Origin: Nibribacter roseus
GTDB taxonomy: Bacteria; Bacteroidota; Bacteroidia; Cytophagales; Hymenobacteraceae
Direction of reading: 5' to 3'
DNA: 64,000 bases
Assembly: GCF_042662225.1 (NCBI RefSeq)
Contig: NZ_JBHSYQ010000003.1
Span: 2,210,373-2,274,372, forward strand
Shown here one piece after another: positions 60,885 to 64,000 of this stretch (positions are counted from its first letter, which is position 1; each line of letters begins with the position of its first letter). A program made the translations under genes and the position numbers. The notes beneath the pieces were generated by a model. The model made no database searches. It worked only from the letters and a program-made list of their open reading frames with translations, and was not told the origin of the DNA.

Positions 60885-61616
60885 TTGAAAAGCTTCTGCC
60901 TCCTTCTTGTCCTGTTTATTGTTGGCTGTTCAACGGACCAGTTAAAAGAAGAAAACACAAACTCTGAGCTTGCGGAAGTTACTGGTGTGGATGGTGTTTG
61001 TTTGAAATGTGCTGCTTCCTCTTTTGCAGGTTCGGAGCCAGAAATATTTTTCGACTTTGCTAACGGTAAAAGGGTATTGATCTGCGGAGGTTCAGACAGC
61101 CTTGAGGGAAAGCAAATTTTCACAGATTTTGTCATTTCAGAATGTGGCAGAGACAGTGTTCTAGGTTTTTGGAGCGCAGTTGAGAACTATGAAGTTGATT
61201 TTTCTCATGACACGTTAATGTTGAAGAAAATAGAAGCATTGGCTCTGGGTCGAAATTTCGAATTGATTAATTTTCACTGGTTAACTGAATTTTTCTATTA
61301 CAAAGGAAATGAGCTGCAGAAGAAAGTGAGGATTAATCCAGAGGTATCTTATAATCAAAAGAAGATTGAGCAAACGCTAGTTGTATTTGAAAAAACTAAT
61401 TGGCATACTCAAATTGGTTCATCAGAAGTGGACGCTCAAGAAAAGATGCAGCTGGCTAATCGTTTGATGTTGGCTGCTGTTTCAGGAAGTGAGATAGCAG
61501 AAGAATATTTCAAAGATTTTGAAAAAAGGTTTCAGCCAGATGGCCATTTTGCTGAGTGGTATGATGAAATGGCAGAGATGATAGAACTTGCTAAGAATAG
61601 CAGGGAAGATATTTGA
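60885..61616 (+). CDS. Lipoprotein of unknown function
   Basis: A 243-residue protein with a signal peptide and lipobox IVGC (Cys about 15). A CLKC motif lies near residues 43-46. The rest is a soluble, charged domain of unrecognised family. The start is TTG, 10 bp after the RSH stop codon; it supplies the signal peptide directly and no ATG lies between. It may be co-transcribed with the RSH gene. Confidence 0.7.
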   Translation: MKSFCLLLVLFIVGCSTDQLKEENTNSELAEVTGVDGVCLKCAASSFAGSEPEIFFDFANGKRVLICGGSDSLEGKQIFTDFVISECGRDSVLGFWSAVENYEVDFSHDTLMLKKIEALALGRNFELINFHWLTEFFYYKGNELQKKVRINPEVSYNQKKIEQTLVVFEKTNWHTQIGSSEVDAQEKMQLANRLMLAAVSGSEIAEEYFKDFEKRFQPDGHFAEWYDEMAEMIELAKNSREDI

Positions 61617-61623
61617 GATATGC

Positions 61624-61661
61624 CTATTAGCCCTCTTTTCTGAAAAACAGCTCAAAAACAG
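61624..61661. repeat. Palindrome family copy 19
   Basis: Reads TATTAGCCC at its left, centre TTTTCTGAAAAACAG, and ends CTCAAAAACAG. The left half is partly degenerate. It lies 7 bp after the lipoprotein stop codon. Confidence 0.6.
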
Positions 61662-61745
61662 AGATTTAGTAGTATATGAGCAGAAACCAATAGGTCTGAA
61701 CAAACAACCTGTTGCCATTGTTTTAGCAATACCACATAAAACTGT

Positions 61746-61753
61746 TAAGTTTG
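61746..61753 (+). promoter_or_regulatory. Probable -7 box for the Fur-family gene
   Basis: TAAGTTTG fits TAnnTTTG exactly and lies 17 bp before the ATG; no TTG at the standard -33 distance was seen. Confidence 0.4.
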
Positions 61754-61769
61754 CAGCAGAGGAACGCGT

Positions 61770-62246
61770 ATGGCACTAGATGAAGCGAAATTCTTGGAGG
61801 TAAAAAAAATCTTTACCGCCTACTTAGAAAATAAAGGTCTCCGGAAGACCCCGGAGCGGTATGCCATTCTGGAGGAGATTTATTCCCGGAACGGTCACTT
61901 TGATGTAGAGTCGCTTTACATCAGTATGAAGAACAAGAACTATCAGGTGAGCCGTGCTACCGTATATAATACTCTAGATTTGCTGGTAGAGAACGATCTG
62001 GTGAGTAAACACCAGTTCGGGCGTAATCTGGCGCAGTATGAGAAATCGTATGGCCGCCGCCAACATGACCACGTCATCTGTACCGAATGCCATAAAGTAG
62101 TGGAGTTCTGCGACCCTCGGGTACATAATATCCAAACCATGGTAGGGGAGCTGTTAAATTTTAATATTCTGCACCACTCCTTAAATTTGTACGGCATCTG
62201 CGGCGACTGCCAGGCTAAGTTAAATTCACCTGTCCATGAAAATTGA
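61770..62246 (+). CDS. Fur-family metal-dependent transcriptional regulator
   Basis: A 158-residue Fur/PerR/Zur family repressor. Winged-helix region: LRKTPERYAILEEIYSRNGH and VSRATVYNTLDLLVENDLV. The dimer domain has HDHVICTECHKVVEFCD, and structural zinc cysteines CTEC and CGDC. Which metal or peroxide it senses cannot be told from sequence. Its end overlaps the STAS gene by 11 bp. Confidence 0.92.
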   Translation: MALDEAKFLEVKKIFTAYLENKGLRKTPERYAILEEIYSRNGHFDVESLYISMKNKNYQVSRATVYNTLDLLVENDLVSKHQFGRNLAQYEKSYGRRQHDHVICTECHKVVEFCDPRVHNIQTMVGELLNFNILHHSLNLYGICGDCQAKLNSPVHEN

Positions 62247-62583
62247 GCATACCCTAGAGGAGAACATTTTGATCATCCGCCTGGAAGGCGACATGATAGG
62301 TGGGCCTGAAACGCAGCGTCTCATGGATTTGGCCAACAACACCATTGATGATTCCACACTTTTATCGGCGGTAGATTTATCTAATGTCCGGTTTATAAAC
62401 AGTAGCGGAATAGGGGTACTGGTTTCGCTCTTAACCAAGTTCAGGAACCGAGGCGGTGAATTACTCCTGATCAATCCGTCTGAACACATTCGTAAATTAT
62501 TAATCATCACAAAACTGAACGCCATCTTCACCATAGCTGAAGATGATCAAAGCGCCATTCAGCTTCTTAAAGAATCACTTTAA
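62236..62583 (+). CDS. STAS domain protein, anti-sigma factor antagonist-like
   Basis: A 115-residue single STAS domain. The conserved phosphorylation region is RFINSSGIGVLVSLL, with the Ser-Ser-Gly motif near residues 56-58. In the family, phosphorylation of this Ser by a kinase/anti-sigma factor switches binding. No RsbW-like kinase or phosphatase is nearby. It overlaps the Fur gene by 11 bp and touches the purA start. Confidence 0.9.
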   Translation: MKIEHTLEENILIIRLEGDMIGGPETQRLMDLANNTIDDSTLLSAVDLSNVRFINSSGIGVLVSLLTKFRNRGGELLLINPSEHIRKLLIITKLNAIFTIAEDDQSAIQLLKESL

Positions 62584-63852
62584 ATGCCAGTTGACATTCT
62601 AGTAGGCCTCCAGTGGGGCGACGAGGGAAAAGGGAAAATCGTTGATGTACTCGCTCCTCAATATGATGTGGTAGCCCGTTTCCAGGGAGGCCCAAATGCC
62701 GGACACACCCTTGAGTTTGAAGGAACCAAGCACGTCTTGCACCAAATACCATCCGGTATCTTTCATGAGCACATCACCAATATTATAGGCAACGGCGTAG
62801 TGCTGGACCCCATCGTTTTCCGGACCGAGGTTGAAAAACTAACTGCCCGTGGCGTAGATGCTACCCGTAACCTTTACATCTCCAAAAAAGCACAAATCAT
62901 TCTTCCTTCCCACAAGAGCTTAGATAGAATCTCAGAAGAAGCGTTAGGAAGTTCAAAAATTGGCTCAACCCAAAAAGGAATTGGCCCAGCCTACCAAGAT
63001 AAAATTGGCCGTAGCGGTTTAAGGGTAGGCGATATTTTGCTGCCAGACTTTAAAGAGCGTTACAAGACCATAGTAGCCAAGCACCAGAAGATTGCTTCCT
63101 TCTACCAGAAGTCGCTTGAAATTGAAGAGCTGGAAGAGCAATTCTTCAGCGCCGTAGATTTCCTGCGCACTTTTACTTTGGTTGACTCTGAATACATGAT
63201 CAATCAGGCTATTAAAGACGGCAAAAAGATTTTGGCCGAAGGAGCCCAAGGGTCTTTATTAGATATTGACTTCGGAACCTATCCGTTTGTTACTTCTTCA
63301 AATACCTTAGTAGCTGGTGCCTGTACAGGTTTAGGAATTGCCCCTAGACATATAGGAGAAGTATACGGAATCTTTAAAGCATACTGCACACGCGTGGGTA
63401 GTGGGCCGTTCCCCACAGAACTGCATGATGAAGTAGGGGAGAGGATAAGAAAAGCAGGAAATGAATTTGGCTCCACCACTGGCCGACCACGCCGTTGCGG
63501 CTGGATAGACTTGCCGTCGCTTAAGTATGCCATCATGTTGAATGGAGTAACCCAACTAAACATGATGAAAGCTGACGTGCTAGATGAGTTTGAAGAAATT
63601 CAGGTCTGCACACACTATAAATTAGCTGACGGTACGCTTACAGATCAGTTGCCGCATGATTTAGATAAAGCTGACATTACACCAGTATATAAAGCCATGA
63701 AAGGTTGGGGTGAGGAATTGAGAAACTATGAAGGTTATCAAAACTTGCCACAAGCGGTTTTAGATTATGTAGCGTTTTTAGAAAAAGAGCTGGAGGTAAG
63801 TGTAAACATCATCAGCGTAGGGCCAGATAGGAAAAGTACTTTAGTAAAGTAG
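62584..63852 (+). CDS. purA: Adenylosuccinate synthetase
   Basis: A 422-residue enzyme making adenylosuccinate from IMP, aspartate and GTP. It opens VGLQWGDEGKGKIVDVLAPQ (P-loop and catalytic Asp), then GPNAGHTL, STQKGIGPAYQDK and TTGRPRRCGWIDL. Complete length. It starts directly after the STAS stop codon, so Fur, STAS and purA form one transcription unit. Confidence 0.98.
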   Translation: MPVDILVGLQWGDEGKGKIVDVLAPQYDVVARFQGGPNAGHTLEFEGTKHVLHQIPSGIFHEHITNIIGNGVVLDPIVFRTEVEKLTARGVDATRNLYISKKAQIILPSHKSLDRISEEALGSSKIGSTQKGIGPAYQDKIGRSGLRVGDILLPDFKERYKTIVAKHQKIASFYQKSLEIEELEEQFFSAVDFLRTFTLVDSEYMINQAIKDGKKILAEGAQGSLLDIDFGTYPFVTSSNTLVAGACTGLGIAPRHIGEVYGIFKAYCTRVGSGPFPTELHDEVGERIRKAGNEFGSTTGRPRRCGWIDLPSLKYAIMLNGVTQLNMMKADVLDEFEEIQVCTHYKLADGTLTDQLPHDLDKADITPVYKAMKGWGEELRNYEGYQNLPQAVLDYVAFLEKELEVSVNIISVGPDRKSTLVK

Positions 63853-63874
63853 TTCTATAGAAACTCATAAAAAA

Positions 63875-63906
63875 AAGGGGAGGCAGGCGAAAGCTTGCCT
63901 CCCCTT
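63875..63906 (+). terminator. Intrinsic terminator of purA
   Basis: Stem AAGGGGAGGCAGGC / GCTTGCCTCCCCTT (one G-T pair) with a GAAA-type loop, 22 bp after the stop codon, followed by a short T-containing stretch. Confidence 0.88.
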
Positions 63907-63924
63907 CTTGCATATGGAGAGGGT

Positions 63925-63964
63925 GTGTTTTGGCGCCGATTTCCGGAAAAGAGGCTTAAAACGC
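63925..63964. repeat. Palindrome family copy 20
   Basis: Starts GTGTTTTGGCGCC, centre TTTCCGGAAAAG, ends GGCTTAAAACGC. It lies 18 bp after the purA terminator, the same arrangement as other terminator-linked copies. Confidence 0.75.
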
Positions 63965-64000
63965 GGTAGCTGTACTTGTCGGCAGAGCAGCCGAGAACAA

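Noticed and set aside
1..64000. CRISPR array
   Set aside because: The repeated palindromes are kilobases apart and not regularly spaced; no cas genes were seen.

Overview
The window reads as chromosomal DNA of a Bacteroidota member, most likely order Cytophagales and family Hymenobacteraceae (Rufibacter/Nibribacter/Pontibacter-like; genus not resolved). The reasons are the alternative complex III plus aa3 oxidase cluster in its usual Bacteroidota order, promoters of the -33 TTG / -7 TAnnTTTG type, few Shine-Dalgarno sequences, a GSCFA protein, and many SPI/SPII exported proteins. No plasmid, prophage or insertion sequence genes were seen.

Layout. 1-6.1 kb (minus): CocE/NonD hydrolase, acyltransferase-3, membrane-anchored AraC-type regulator, lipoprotein with YD-like repeats. 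6.5-11.1 kb (plus): M14 metallocarboxypeptidase and a cytochrome c/PQQ-type sugar dehydrogenase lipoprotein. 11.1-21.9 kb (minus): Rieske ferredoxin, two tandem structured-RNA candidates, cupin, priA, DUF255 thioredoxin-fold protein, GSCFA protein, HAD phosphatase, and the rpsF-rpsR-rplI operon. 22.5-39.6 kb (plus): a 17-gene respiratory cluster, actABCDEF-coxBA-ctaAB-two subunit III genes-subunit IV-SCO-DUF420-small membrane protein-DUF983, behind one good promoter. It encodes quinol oxidation by alternative complex III, electron transfer to an aa3 oxidase, and heme A and copper assembly. 39.7-47.0 kb: a very large sensor kinase overlapping a large outer-membrane barrel protein. 47.2-49.7 kb (minus): FRG protein, lipoprotein, hldD-like epimerase. 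49.8-54.0 kb (plus): LprI-like protein, BtuF/BtuC-like uptake genes, PTPS/QueD protein, lpxB. 54.2-58.5 kb (minus): tRNA-Leu, tig, clpP, clpX. 58.6-63.9 kb (plus): RSH alarmone enzyme, lipoprotein, Fur, STAS protein, purA.

Beyond the genes, the window carries several layers of repeats. (1) About 20 copies of a 36-40 bp imperfect palindrome (ends GTTTT / AAAAC, centre TTTTCTGAAAA), nearly all intergenic and often touching intrinsic terminators; one copy lies in frame inside the sensor kinase gene. (2) Three copies of a MITE-like element with palindromic ends and, in two copies, a shared core hairpin. (3) Long inverted repeats built from self-similar short words bracketing intergenic gaps. (4) A duplicated ~160 nt transcription unit (promoter, structured RNA, terminator) whose two copies differ by compensatory base changes. 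The duplicated RNA and the palindrome family are the strongest candidates for something undescribed. No searches were run; family names rest on motif recognition.
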